Source: Dokdonella sp. (GTDB lineage: Bacteria; Pseudomonadota; Gammaproteobacteria; Xanthomonadales; Rhodanobacteraceae). From it: a stretch of 64,000 nucleotides of DNA. Position 1 is the stretch's first letter, and the number at the start of each line of letters is the position of its first letter. The position numbers and the translations under genes are program-made. The stretch lies in assembly GCF_017744955.1 (NCBI RefSeq), contig NZ_JAGIAG010000005.1, positions 186,001-250,000 of the forward strand, given 5' to 3'. Positions 56,094 through 64,000 of this stretch are shown one piece after another. The notes beneath the pieces were generated by a model that saw only the letters and a program-made list of their open reading frames with translations, was not told where the DNA came from and did no database searches.

Positions 56094-56942
56094 ATGAGCG
56101 ACGATCGGCACATCCACAAGAAGCGCTTCGGCCAGCACTTCCTGCACGACCCCGGCCTGCTGCGCAAGATCGTGCAGGCGATCGATCCGAAACCCGGTGA
56201 GCGCATCGTCGAGATCGGCCCCGGCGACGGCGCGCTGACGCTGCCGCTGCTGCGCGCGCTCGGCCGCCTGACCGTGATCGAGCTCGACCGCGACCTGATC
56301 CCGCGCCTGCGCGCTGCGGCCGAAGGCGTCGGCGAATTGGAAATCCTGCACGCCGACGTGCTCGGCGTGGATTTCACCAACCTCGCCCAGGGCGGCACGC
56401 TGCGCGTGGTCGGCAATCTGCCCTACAACATTTCCTCGCCGATCCTGTTCCACTGCCTCGACCACGTCGATTCGATCCGCGACATGCATTTCATGCTGCA
56501 GAAGGAAGTCGTCGACCGCATGGCCGCGGCGCCGGGCAGCAAGGTCTACGGCCGTCTGTCGGTGATGCTGCAGCTCGCCTGCCGCGTCGAACCCCTGCTC
56601 GCCGTACCGCCCGGCGCGTTCCGGCCGCCGCCGAAGGTCGATTCGGCGGTCGTGCGCCTGATCCCGCGCGCGGCCGGGGAGCGCCCGGCGGCCGACGCGG
56701 CGACGATCGCGCGCATCGTCAAGGCCGCCTTCGGCCAGCGCCGCAAGACACTGGCGAACGCGCTGCACGGGCTGGTCACCGGCGAATGCATGCAGACCGC
56801 CGGCGTCGATCCGAAGGCGCGTGCCGAACAGCTGGCGCCGGCGGCGTTCGTGGCTTTGGCGCAGGCGCTGGCCGCCTCCGCCGACGAAAGCCAGGGCACG
56901 CTTGCCGCCGCGCCCCGCGTCCCGGAAAATCGCCACCCATGA
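56094..56942 (+). CDS. rsmA: 16S rRNA dimethyladenosine transferase RsmA (KsgA)
   Basis: A 282-aa enzyme that dimethylates A1518 and A1519 of 16S rRNA. Signatures: [19 protein letters not shown] near residues 9-27, motif [17 protein letters not shown] at 39-54, [12 protein letters not shown], and the catalytic motif [17 protein letters not shown] near 105-119, plus [16 protein letters not shown] near 175. ATG 56094 lies 35 nt after repeat copy 2. The stop overlaps the apaG start (ATGA). It is separated from pdxA, its usual neighbour, by 3.4 kb of inserted genes. Confidence 0.95.
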   Translation: MSDDRHIHKKRFGQHFLHDPGLLRKIVQAIDPKPGERIVEIGPGDGALTLPLLRALGRLTVIELDRDLIPRLRAAAEGVGELEILHADVLGVDFTNLAQGGTLRVVGNLPYNISSPILFHCLDHVDSIRDMHFMLQKEVVDRMAAAPGSKVYGRLSVMLQLACRVEPLLAVPPGAFRPPPKVDSAVVRLIPRAAGERPAADAATIARIVKAAFGQRRKTLANALHGLVTGECMQTAGVDPKARAEQLAPAAFVALAQALAASADESQGTLAAAPRVPENRHP

Positions 56943-57322
56943 GCGGCAAGAAGCCTTACGACATCTCGATCTCGGTCGACGCGCGCTTTCTGGACGACCA
57001 GTCGGCGCCGGCCGACAATCGTTACGCGTTCGCGTACACCATCACGATCGCCAATCACGGCACGGTCGGCGCGCGGCTGCTGTCGCGCCACTGGGTCATC
57101 ACCGACGGCAACGGCAAGGTGCGCGAAGTGCGCGGCGAAGGCGTCGTCGGCGAACAGCCCTGGGTGCGCCCGGGCTCCGACTACGAGTACACCTCGGGCG
57201 CCGTGCTCGAGACCGCGCTCGGCACGATGCGCGGCAGTTATCAGATGATCGCCGACGACGGCACCCAGTTCGACGCGCACATTCCCGCCTTCGTGCTGTC
57301 GATTCCGCGGACCTTGCACTGA
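56939..57322 (+). CDS. apaG: Co2+/Mg2+ efflux-associated protein ApaG
   Basis: A 127-aa single fibronectin-III/Ig-like domain protein, matching the usual ApaG length (125 aa). Signatures: [16 protein letters not shown] near 9-24, [31 protein letters not shown] near 30-60 and [22 protein letters not shown] near 75. It is associated with Co2+ resistance in Salmonella; biochemical role unclear. ATG 56939 overlaps the rsmA stop and its own stop overlaps apaH (TGATG). Confidence 0.95.
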   Translation: MSGKKPYDISISVDARFLDDQSAPADNRYAFAYTITIANHGTVGARLLSRHWVITDGNGKVREVRGEGVVGEQPWVRPGSDYEYTSGAVLETALGTMRGSYQMIADDGTQFDAHIPAFVLSIPRTLH

Positions 57323-58170
57323 TGGCAGTCTGGGCCATCGGTGACGTCCAGGGTTGCCACGACGAACTCGCCCGCCTGATCGACAAGCTGCGCTTCGACC
57401 CCAGCGTCGACCGGCTCTGGTTCTGCGGCGACCTGGTCAACCGCGGCGGCCAGTCGCTGGCCGTTTTGCGCACGGTCAAGGCGCTCGGCGACAACGTGAC
57501 CGTCGTGCTCGGCAACCACGATCTCTCGCTGCTCGCGATCGCCGAGCGCAAGCGCGAGGAGCAGGCGCGCGTCAATCCCGAATTGCGCGAAGTGCTGTTC
57601 GCGCCGGACCGCGACGAGCTGCTCGGCTGGCTGCGCCGGCGCAACCTGCTGCACGTCGACCGCACTCTCGGCTTCCTGCTCGTGCACGCCGGCCTGTTCC
57701 CGCGCTGGACCACGCAGCAGGCCGAGGAGATGGCGCGCGAAATCGAGGACAAGCTGCGCAGCGACGGCTACCGCCGCCTGCTCAAGCAGATGTTCGGCAA
57801 CAAGCCGGACCTGTGGACGCCGAAACTGCGCGGCACCGATCGCTGGCGCGCCGGCATCAACGTGTTCACGCGCATGCGCTACGTCGACGTGCGCGGCCGC
57901 ATCGCCTTCGGCGACAAGGGCGCGCCCGGCACGCAGCGCCCCGGCCTGTATCCGTGGTACGAGGTGCCGGGCCAGATCAAGCGCGACCTGCGCGTGGTCT
58001 GCGGCCACTGGTCCACGCTCGGCCGCTTCGTCGGCCTCGGCATCCACGCGATCGACACCGGCTGCGTCTGGGGCGGTTCGCTGACCGCCATGCGCCTCGA
58101 TTCGGAGGATCCGGAGTTCGTCAGCATCAAGTCGGAGCGCAAGCCGGCGCCGGGGAAAGAGCAGGACTGA
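57322..58170 (+). CDS. apaH: symmetrical bis(5'-nucleosyl)-tetraphosphatase ApaH
   Basis: A 282-aa metallophosphatase that hydrolyses Ap4A to two ADP and removes Np4 caps from RNA. PPP-family motifs: GDVQGCHDELARL at residues 7-19, FCGDLVNRGGQS near 34, VLGNHDLSLLAIA near 58, LVHAGLFPRW near 116 and VCGHWSTLGRFVGLGIHAIDTGCVWGG near 227. E. coli ApaH is 280 aa. The start ATG 57322 overlaps the apaG stop. Last gene of the lptD-apaH operon; a large inverted repeat follows. Confidence 0.96.
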   Translation: MAVWAIGDVQGCHDELARLIDKLRFDPSVDRLWFCGDLVNRGGQSLAVLRTVKALGDNVTVVLGNHDLSLLAIAERKREEQARVNPELREVLFAPDRDELLGWLRRRNLLHVDRTLGFLLVHAGLFPRWTTQQAEEMAREIEDKLRSDGYRRLLKQMFGNKPDLWTPKLRGTDRWRAGINVFTRMRYVDVRGRIAFGDKGAPGTQRPGLYPWYEVPGQIKRDLRVVCGHWSTLGRFVGLGIHAIDTGCVWGGSLTAMRLDSEDPEFVSIKSERKPAPGKEQD

Positions 58171-58235
58171 CGGGCCACTCGCCCTCTCGCTTGCAGAGCT
58201 GGGCTGACGGCATTCGATGGCCGGACGAGCAGGCG

Positions 58236-58337
58236 GATTTCTCGCAGAGACGCGGAGACGCAGAGGTAAAGGCGTCTGATGCGGGGCTCTCCTGCTCTTC
58301 TTCTCTCTCTGCGTCTCCGCGCCTCCGCGAGAGAAAT
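58236..58337. repeat. large imperfect inverted repeat between apaH and folA
   Basis: Left arm 58236-58265 and right arm about 58306-58337 (reverse complement) match over about 30 nt except for two changes and a 2-nt gap; both contain GCGGAGACGCAGAG. A loop of about 40 nt separates them. It sits 65 nt after the apaH stop and 27 nt before the stop of convergent folA. Such CTCTGCGTCTCCGCG elements are frequent between genes in proteobacteria; it may double as a terminator. Confidence 0.7.
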
Positions 58338-58364
58338 CTTGCGAACGGACGAACCAGACGACGA

Positions 58365-58874
58365 CTACGGCGCTTGCCGGCGCTCGTAGTCGACGAAGCT
58401 CATCGCATACCTGTGCCGCGCATCCGCCGCATGCGGCTCGCGTGACGTCTCGATCCATTCTTCGGCGTCGAAATGCGGAAAGTACGCATCGGCGCCGGCG
58501 GCTTCGGTGTCGATCCAGGTCAGATGCAGGTGTGTCGCGCGCGGCAGCGCCAGCGCGTAGACCTCGCCGCCGCCGATCACGGCGAGTTCCTCGCCGTCGG
58601 CGCGCTCGAGCGCCTCCTCCAACGAATGCACGACGAATTGCCCCTCGAACGGCGCGCGATCGCCACGCGTCAGCACGAGATTCGCGCGTCCCGGCAATGC
58701 CCGGCCGATGGCGAGCGCGGTCTTGCGTCCCATCAGGACCGGCTTGCCGAGCGTCAACGCCTTGAAGCGCTTCAGGTCGTCGGGCAGATGCCAAGGCATC
58801 GCGCCGTCGCGACCGATCGCGTGATTGCGGTCGAGGGCCGCGACGAGAGAAATGCGTATCGGCTCGGAGCTCAT
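58365..58874 (-). CDS. folA: dihydrofolate reductase
   Basis: A 169-aa NADPH-dependent enzyme making tetrahydrofolate. Signatures: ISLVAALDRNHAIGRDGAMPWHLPDDLKRF at residues 8-37 (Met20-loop PWHLP, catalytic Asp in PDD), VLMGRKTALAIG near 45, LVLTRGDRAPFEG and the NADPH-binding AVIGGGEVYALALPRATHLHLTWID near 97. E. coli FolA is 159 aa. ATG 58874 is chosen by homology; the frame stays open 35 codons upstream. It is convergent to apaH. In the thymidylate cycle it regenerates the folate used by thyA, which is encoded 1.1 kb away. Confidence 0.95.
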   Translation of the reverse strand: MSSEPIRISLVAALDRNHAIGRDGAMPWHLPDDLKRFKALTLGKPVLMGRKTALAIGRALPGRANLVLTRGDRAPFEGQFVVHSLEEALERADGEELAVIGGGEVYALALPRATHLHLTWIDTEAAGADAYFPHFDAEEWIETSREPHAADARHRYAMSFVDYERRQAP

Positions 58875-58987
58875 GCGCGTATTCTGACCGTTGTCTGCAT
58901 GCGCGGCGAGCGCCATGACTTTGAGCACTGTGGACGACGTGCGGGGTCGGCGATTTTCGCGCTCTCCTCCGACGACCAAGAGCGAAG

Positions 58988-59998
58988 ATGCCCCCTATCG
59001 CGCTGCTGTTGACGATACCGCTCGCGGGTACGCAGGCGACCACGATCCCGAGCCGTTTCGAGGCCGATCGCGTGTTCGCGACACCGACCACGGCCAGCGG
59101 CGAATCGCTGCGTCTCTACACCGACACCGGTGGCGGCACCAACCTGCTCTGCCGCAAGGCGGCCGAGCGCCTGCACCTCGCGCTCGAGGCGCTGCCGCCG
59201 GATCCGGAGCTCGAGGCCGAACTCGGCAAGGACGTGCGGCGAACCCGGATGCCCGCGTTCAAGCCGAATGCCGGCGTTCCGGGCAACGCCGACGGCGACG
59301 ACTCGCTGCTCGTGCACGAGTGCAAGGACCACAGCGGCGCCTCCGCGTCGAGCACCGGCGACGGCCTGCTCAGCAACCGCTGGTTCGCCGGACGCGTCTG
59401 GACCTGGGACTATCCGGCTCGCAAGTTCACTCTCGAAGGCGACGACTGGAAGGCGCCGGCCGGCGCGCATCGCACGGAGATCGGCTTCAAATCCGCGTCG
59501 GCCGACGCGCCGGCGTTCCACATGCCGCGCATCACCGCGCGCGTCGACGGACGCGATCTCGACCTGCTACTCGATACCGGCGCGACCGGCTATCCGACGC
59601 GCGTGGCGCTCGCCGCGCAACCCAAGCCGGCGCCGGTGAACGGCGCGCGCGCGGCCAGCTTCATCACCACCAGCACCTTCGACGCCTGGCGCGCGGCACA
59701 TCCGGAATGGGTCGTGGTCGAGAACGCGGACGACCTGTTCGCGCCGCGCTTCCGCGCGCGCGCGATCCGCGTGCCGGAGGTCGAGGTCGCCGGATGGAAG
59801 GTCGGCCCGGTCTGGTTCACCGAGCGGCCGGACCGTGCGTTCCGCGAGATGATGTCGAGCATGACCGACAAACCCGTCGAAGGCGCGCTCGGCGGCAACG
59901 CGCTGATGCGCTTGCGCATGACGCTCGACTATCCGCGCAATGCCGCCTATTTCAGCTGCGCGCAGGGCTGCACGGCTACACCGCCACCGGCGCCTTGA
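58988..59998 (+). CDS. retropepsin-like aspartyl protease domain protein
   Basis: A 336-aa protein with a short hydrophobic N-terminus ([14 protein letters not shown]), probably a signal peptide. Two aspartyl-protease-type motifs are visible: [14 protein letters not shown] near residue 43 and [14 protein letters not shown] near 193. In between are [19 protein letters not shown] and similar strands, as in clan AA/pepsin-like folds. The C-terminus has [15 protein letters not shown], the typical last strand before the end. The function is probably proteolysis or peptide binding in the periplasm. The 3' end overlaps thyA by 23 nt (convergent). No close named homologue is recognised. Confidence 0.75.
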   Translation: MPPIALLLTIPLAGTQATTIPSRFEADRVFATPTTASGESLRLYTDTGGGTNLLCRKAAERLHLALEALPPDPELEAELGKDVRRTRMPAFKPNAGVPGNADGDDSLLVHECKDHSGASASSTGDGLLSNRWFAGRVWTWDYPARKFTLEGDDWKAPAGAHRTEIGFKSASADAPAFHMPRITARVDGRDLDLLLDTGATGYPTRVALAAQPKPAPVNGARAASFITTSTFDAWRAAHPEWVVVENADDLFAPRFRARAIRVPEVEVAGWKVGPVWFTERPDRAFREMMSSMTDKPVEGALGGNALMRLRMTLDYPRNAAYFSCAQGCTATPPPAP

Positions 59999-60770
59999 TC
60001 GCCGCGTGCGGCGCGTAGTCGACGAAGGCGACGTCTTCGTAGCGGAAGTCGGACAGCGAGCGCACGTCGGGATTGAGCACCAGCTTCGGCAGCGCGCGCG
60101 GCTCGCGCGCGAGCTGCTCGCGCGCCTGCTCGAAGTGGTTCGAATACAGGTGCGCGTCGCCGAGCGTGTGCACGAAGTCGCCCGGCGCGAGGCCGGTCAC
60201 CTGCGCGACCATCTGCGTCAGCAGCGCGTAGCTGGCGATGTTGAACGGCACGCCGAGGAAGATGTCGCCCGAACGCTGGTAGAGCTGGCAGGACAGCTTT
60301 CCATTCACGACGTAGAACTGGAACAGCGCGTGGCACGGCTGCAGCGCCATCTTCGGCAGGTCGGCGACGTTCCAGGCACTGACGACGAGGCGGCGCGAGT
60401 CCGGATTGCGTCGGATCTCGTCCACCACCCAGGCGATCTGGTCGACGCTGCGCCCGTCCGCGCCGGCCCAGCTGCGCCATTGCTTGCCGTACACCGGCCC
60501 GAGTTCGCCGTCCGCGTCGGCCCACTCGTCCCAGATCGAGACACCGTTGTCCTTGAGGTAGCGGACATTGGTCTCGCCGCGCAGGAACCAGATCAGCTCG
60601 TGCACGATCGAGCGCAGGTGCAGCTTCTTCGTCGTGACCAGCGGGAAGCCCTGCGCGAGATCGAAGCGCATCTGCCAGCCGAACACGCTGCGCGTACCGG
60701 TGCCGGTGCGGTCGGATTTCTCGGCGCCGTGCTCGAGCACGTGGCGCAGCAGGTCGAGATATTGGCGCAT
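59976..60770 (-). CDS. thyA: thymidylate synthase
   Basis: A 264-aa enzyme (same length as E. coli ThyA) converting dUMP to dTMP with methylene-tetrahydrofolate. Signatures: [15 protein letters not shown], then [18 protein letters not shown] at residues 21-38, [20 protein letters not shown] with the nucleophilic Cys near 146, and [20 protein letters not shown] near 164. The ATG at 60770 overlaps the lgt stop (TGATG), an lgt-thyA pair common in proteobacteria. The product of the reaction is recycled by FolA, encoded nearby. Confidence 0.97.
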   Translation of the reverse strand: MRQYLDLLRHVLEHGAEKSDRTGTGTRSVFGWQMRFDLAQGFPLVTTKKLHLRSIVHELIWFLRGETNVRYLKDNGVSIWDEWADADGELGPVYGKQWRSWAGADGRSVDQIAWVVDEIRRNPDSRRLVVSAWNVADLPKMALQPCHALFQFYVVNGKLSCQLYQRSGDIFLGVPFNIASYALLTQMVAQVTGLAPGDFVHTLGDAHLYSNHFEQAREQLAREPRALPKLVLNPDVRSLSDFRYEDVAFVDYAPHAAIKAPVAV

Positions 60771-61672
60771 CAGCTCGCGTTGCCGTTCTTGGTGTCGTCC
60801 TGGTCGGGCATCGTAACCGAGTACAGGCGCAACGTCGGCGCCTTGCGCGACAGCCACAGCAGCAACAGACCGACCAGGATCAGCGGCACGGAAAGGATCT
60901 GCCCCATGGTCAGCCAGCCGAAGGCGAGATAGCCGAGCTGCACGTCGGGAACGCGTACGAACTCGACCGCGAAACGGAAGAGGCCGTAGAGCAGCGCGAA
61001 CAGGCCGGACACCGCGTAGCGCGGCCGCGGCTTGCGCGAGTAGATCCACAGCACCACGAACAGCACCACGCCTTCGAGCGCGAACTCGTACAACATCGAC
61101 GGATGACGCGCCTGATCGTTCAACTGCCCGGCCAGGTACATGGCATGCAGTTCGTCGCGGGTCTTGCCGAGCGATTCCAGCGCGCTCGGGAAGATCATGC
61201 CCCAGGGCTTGTGAGTCAGGGCACCCCACAGTTCCCCGTTGATGAAGTTGCCGAGCCGGCCGAGCCCGAGCCCGATCGGCACCAGCGGCGCGACGAAGTC
61301 GACCACGTCGAAGAAATGCAACCCGTGCTTGCGCGACCACAAGAGGCCCGCGACGAGCACGCCGAGCAGGCCGCCGTGGAAGGACATGCCGCCTTCCCAG
61401 ACGCGGAACAGGCTGAGCGGATGGGCGACCAGCTCGGCCGTGTTGTAGAACACCATGTAGCCGATGCGGCCGCCGAGCACGACGCCGAGCATCACGTAGA
61501 AGGCGAGATCGGAAAACTCGTCGCTGGTGACCGGCAGGCGCCCCGCCGCGCGACGGCGCTGGCCGAGCCACCAGGCGCCGGCGAAGCCGGCGAGGTACAT
61601 CAGGCCGTACCAGTGCACGGCGATGGGGCCGAGCGAGAAGGCGATCGGGTCGATGTCGACGAAGTAAGGCAT
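60770..61672 (-). CDS. lgt: prolipoprotein diacylglyceryl transferase
   Basis: A 300-aa inner-membrane enzyme with seven helices that attaches diacylglycerol to the lipobox Cys of prolipoproteins. Signatures: [18 protein letters not shown] near residue 19, [13 protein letters not shown] near 63 (conserved Arg), [14 protein letters not shown] near 95 (HGGL with catalytic-position His) and [14 protein letters not shown] near 137 (Lgt signature). [13 protein letters not shown] near 188 has the conserved Glu. The first gene of the pair with thyA on the minus strand. Confidence 0.96.
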   Translation of the reverse strand: MPYFVDIDPIAFSLGPIAVHWYGLMYLAGFAGAWWLGQRRRAAGRLPVTSDEFSDLAFYVMLGVVLGGRIGYMVFYNTAELVAHPLSLFRVWEGGMSFHGGLLGVLVAGLLWSRKHGLHFFDVVDFVAPLVPIGLGLGRLGNFINGELWGALTHKPWGMIFPSALESLGKTRDELHAMYLAGQLNDQARHPSMLYEFALEGVVLFVVLWIYSRKPRPRYAVSGLFALLYGLFRFAVEFVRVPDVQLGYLAFGWLTMGQILSVPLILVGLLLLWLSRKAPTLRLYSVTMPDQDDTKNGNAS

Positions 61673-61765
61673 GAAAGAGGTGCGGCGGCGATCAGTCTCT
61701 CATTGTGCCGGCAAACGGTGACGACGGCGAGCCAAGCCGCTCGGGAGACGCCGCGCCGAGCGCGC

Positions 61766-61774
61766 TGATACACT
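61766..61774 (+). promoter_or_regulatory. extended -10 promoter of the repeat protein
   Basis: TGA-TACACT is a TGnTAnAcT-type extended -10 element, 28 nt before the ATG at 61803; no -35 box is obvious. Confidence 0.4.
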
Positions 61775-61802
61775 GGAATCAGGACGCCGTCAGGGGAAGG
61801 GA

Positions 61803-63479
61803 ATGCGGTTCTTTCGCGATGCAATCGGCATCGGCTTCGGCTTGATGCTCTCGATGGCCTTCTGGGCGGCCCCGCTCTGCGCCGCGGTCGTCACCGTACA
61901 TGGCCGGATCAGCGACGCCGCCAATGGCGAACCGATTGCGGGCGCTCTCGTCAAGATCTACCTGAAGGACGATGAGCCGGTGGCGTTGCTGGAAACCACC
62001 TCCGACGGTGCTTACGCCTGGACCGGCGATCTGAACTTTGGCCAGTACGCTCATATAGTGGCGTCCGCCTTCGGCTATGGATGGGACGAGTCCTATTTCG
62101 ATGCCTCGTCGAGCAGCGTCGAGCGGAACTTCGCGCTGTTTCCCGCAAGCGTCGCCGGCGTAGTGCGCGACGCCGCCGGAGCGCCGCTTGCAGGCGTCAT
62201 CGTGCAAGCCTGGATTCGCGACGAGGACTCGTCCAGTTGGACCATCGATGATCGCGTCGCCACGGCAGCCGACGGCTCGTACAAGATATGGCTGTCGCCC
62301 GGCACCTATCGGATCTGCGCCGGCGGAATGCTCGCCGGCCTCGTGCAGGAATGCTATGACGGCGTTCCCGTCAGCCATCTCTCCGACATCGACGCCGCGA
62401 CCCCGATCACGATCGGCGACGGCCGAACGCGGCACGACGTCGATTTCGACCTGACGGCCGGCTCGTCGTTCGCCGGTTCCGTGGCCGACGAGCGCTCCGG
62501 CGATGCCATCCCATACGCCGACGTCACGTTCGAACTCTATGACGCGGACGGAAACCTGATCGACGTCGGCAAGGAGCGTACGGACGCCTCCGGCGCCTAT
62601 CGCGTCGACGGCGTACCGAATGGAACCTTCCGCATCGCCGCGCGCGTCAGCTCCCGTGGCCTCGGCGGCAAGCAGCTCTACTCGGGCATCGACTGCGCGG
62701 GCAACGACTGCTCGCCGATCGTCGCGGGCGATGCCATCAGCGTCGTGGCAGGCGATTCGATCGACGGCATCGACTTCGCCTTCGGCCCCGAGGCCGTCAT
62801 ACGCGGCAGAGTCACCGACGTCGTCGACGGTGCGCCGGTGCCGAACGCCTGGATCATGGCTTGCTACAACGACACTCTCTTGTTCTTGACCTACTGCCAT
62901 TTCACGGTGCGGTCGGATGCGGACGGCCGTTACGAAATCGCCGTGAACGTACGCCCCTACTACTTCGTCAAGGTGATTGCCCCCGTCGCCTACGTCGACC
63001 AGGTGTATCCCGGCGTGTCCTGCATGGGTCGATCGTGCAACGAAAACGGCGAGTCGGTGATCGTCGAATCCGGCGACACCGTAGACGCCATCGATTTCGC
63101 CTTGCGCCGCAGTTCGACATTGGCCGGTCGGGTCGTCGACTCGAGGACGGGAGCGCCGCTCCCCAATACGTACATCGTCGGCTATGACGCCGACTACGCC
63201 GAGAAGTGGTCCGCTTATACGGATCAGGACGGCCGCTACGTCGGCGGGAAATGGTTTGCGGGCACGTACTATGTCCGTGCTTACTACGGCAGAGACGCTT
63301 TCGCGCAGTGCGCCTTCTATTTCGATCGGCCTTGTCCCGTCTATCCGGAACCGATCTCGTCGATCGCCCCGACTCCGCTGGTGCTCGCCGCCGAGGAGCA
63401 CCGGGAGAGCATCGACTTCGTGCTGACGGACCTGCCCATCTTCATGAACGGCTTCGAGGCCGACGCCGCAGTGAGATGA
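61803..63479 (+). CDS. secreted protein with five carboxypeptidase regulatory-like repeats
   Basis: A 558-aa exported protein. Signal peptide residues 1-27 (GIGFGLMLSMAFWAAPLCA). Five repeats start with a G.V.D..tG.P...A pattern: VHGRISDAANGEPIAGA (32), VAGVVRDAAGAPLAGV (117), FAGSVADERSGDAIPYA (about 222), IRGRVTDVVDGAPVPNA (about 336) and LAGRVVDSRTGAPLPNT (about 440), each followed by an SDGxYxW/I-like turn. These are CarboxypepD_reg beta-sandwich domains. The C-terminus, LPIFMNGFEADAAVR, resembles an 'IF.nGFE' tail I recall from related secreted proteins. There is no enzymatic motif, so it is probably a structural or adhesive surface protein. Convergent with rlmI. Confidence 0.85.
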   Translation: MRFFRDAIGIGFGLMLSMAFWAAPLCAAVVTVHGRISDAANGEPIAGALVKIYLKDDEPVALLETTSDGAYAWTGDLNFGQYAHIVASAFGYGWDESYFDASSSSVERNFALFPASVAGVVRDAAGAPLAGVIVQAWIRDEDSSSWTIDDRVATAADGSYKIWLSPGTYRICAGGMLAGLVQECYDGVPVSHLSDIDAATPITIGDGRTRHDVDFDLTAGSSFAGSVADERSGDAIPYADVTFELYDADGNLIDVGKERTDASGAYRVDGVPNGTFRIAARVSSRGLGGKQLYSGIDCAGNDCSPIVAGDAISVVAGDSIDGIDFAFGPEAVIRGRVTDVVDGAPVPNAWIMACYNDTLLFLTYCHFTVRSDADGRYEIAVNVRPYYFVKVIAPVAYVDQVYPGVSCMGRSCNENGESVIVESGDTVDAIDFALRRSSTLAGRVVDSRTGAPLPNTYIVGYDADYAEKWSAYTDQDGRYVGGKWFAGTYYVRAYYGRDAFAQCAFYFDRPCPVYPEPISSIAPTPLVLAAEEHRESIDFVLTDLPIFMNGFEADAAVR

Positions 63480-63489
63480 GGCCGGCGCG

Positions 63490-64000
63490 TCACGCCGGCA
63501 ACACGCGACAAACGAAGCCCTTGAGGTAATCCGTCTCCGCAATCGCCGGATGCACCGGATGGTCCGGCGCCTGCTGCAGCGCGATCAGCATCTGCGCCTG
63601 CCGGTCGAGATGGCGCACACCCTGCTGCACCGCTTCGAGCAGCGTCGCGCGCGGCATGTGATGCGAGCACGAGCAGGTGACCAGCAGTCCGTCGCGCGCC
63701 AGCACCTGCATGCCGAGTTCGTTGATGCGGCGATAGGCCAGGCGGCCTTCGGCGAAATCCTTCTTGCGCTTGATGAACGCGGGTGGGTCGAGGATCACCA
63801 CGTCGTAATGCTCGCGCGCGTCGCGCAGCGCCTTGAGATGGTCGAACGCATCCGCACGTACCGCCGTCACGCGATCGGCGAGACCGTTGCGCTCTGCGTT
63901 GCGCGCGATCGCCTCGACCGCCGCCGCGGACGCGTCGACGCAGACGACTTCGCTTGCGCCGGCCGCTGCGGCGCGCAGACCCCAGGCGCCGAGATAGCTG
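63490..64000 (-). CDS. rlmI: RlmI-type 23S rRNA methyltransferase (5' part outside window)
   Basis: The last 170 codons of a class I methyltransferase that modifies C1962 of 23S rRNA. Visible features: SYLGAWGLRAAAAGASEVVCVDAS (SAM-binding motifs I and II), motif IV YDVVILDPPAFIKRKKDFAEG with DPPAF, YRRINELGMQVLARDGLLVTCSCSHHM with the catalytic CSCS, and C-terminal HPVHPAIAETDYLKGFVCRVL. The N-terminal PUA domain lies outside. The gene is convergent with the repeat protein (gap 10 nt). Confidence 0.88.
   Translation of the reverse strand, partial: SYLGAWGLRAAAAGASEVVCVDASAAAVEAIARNAERNGLADRVTAVRADAFDHLKALRDAREHYDVVILDPPAFIKRKKDFAEGRLAYRRINELGMQVLARDGLLVTCSCSHHMPRATLLEAVQQGVRHLDRQAQMLIALQQAPDHPVHPAIAETDYLKGFVCRVLPA

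Overview
This 64 kb window is GC-rich chromosomal DNA from a gammaproteobacterium. It most resembles the Lysobacterales (Xanthomonadales), probably Rhodanobacteraceae or a close relative. The reasons are the lptD-surA-pdxA-rsmA-apaG-apaH order, a tamA-tamB pair, an lgt-thyA pair, ubiH beside a second Ubi hydroxylase, and a secreted protein ending in a 'IFMNGFE' tail of the kind I recall from that group. This is inference from gene content, with no database comparison. I saw no rRNA, tRNA, CRISPR array, insertion sequence or prophage. Start codons are often GTG or TTG, and neighbouring genes often overlap by ATGA, TTGA or TGATG.

Layout. 1-8139: aspartokinase (cut by the left edge), a PhzF-family protein, an APC amino-acid permease, a secreted protein, and a two-subunit periplasmic molybdenum hydroxylase. 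8376-22661: a surface-glycan region. The minus-strand half holds a HAD-UbiA fusion, an SDR epimerase, an amine-oxidase-like flavoprotein, GtrA and two large multi-spanning membrane proteins. The plus-strand half holds an ABC-2 permease and ATPase (Wzm/Wzt type with an extended Wzt), a methyltransferase with a long C-terminal coiled coil, and a double-domain GT2 glycosyltransferase. Together they suggest an ABC-transporter-exported polysaccharide, with lipid-linked sugars made by the minus-strand genes. 22713-33573: a pair of related TonB-like proline-rich proteins, a hydrolase, an EF-G-like GTPase with a DUF3096 mini-protein, a tricorn-like protease divergent from a membrane-anchored AraC regulator, and a small membrane protein.

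33702-47695: a translationally coupled tamA-tamB-membrane protein-methyltransferase operon, a GT1-type glycosyltransferase, two ubiquinone-pathway hydroxylases, a probable cobalamin transporter (BtuM) next to a PduO adenosyltransferase, and a histone-deacetylase-like amidohydrolase. 47801-58170: the outer-membrane and RNA-maturation operon lptD-surA-pdxA...rsmA-apaG-apaH. It is interrupted between pdxA and rsmA by a DUF4214-methyltransferase and by a divergent lysR-yeiH pair bracketed by related repeats. 58365-64000: folA, a two-motif retropepsin-like protein, thyA-lgt, a five-repeat secreted protein and the C-terminal part of an RlmI-type rRNA methyltransferase (cut by the right edge).

The most unusual features are the coiled-coil methyltransferase in the glycan locus (a possible chain-length ruler like WbdD), the repeat-bracketed insertion in the lptD operon, and the BtuM-PduO unit.
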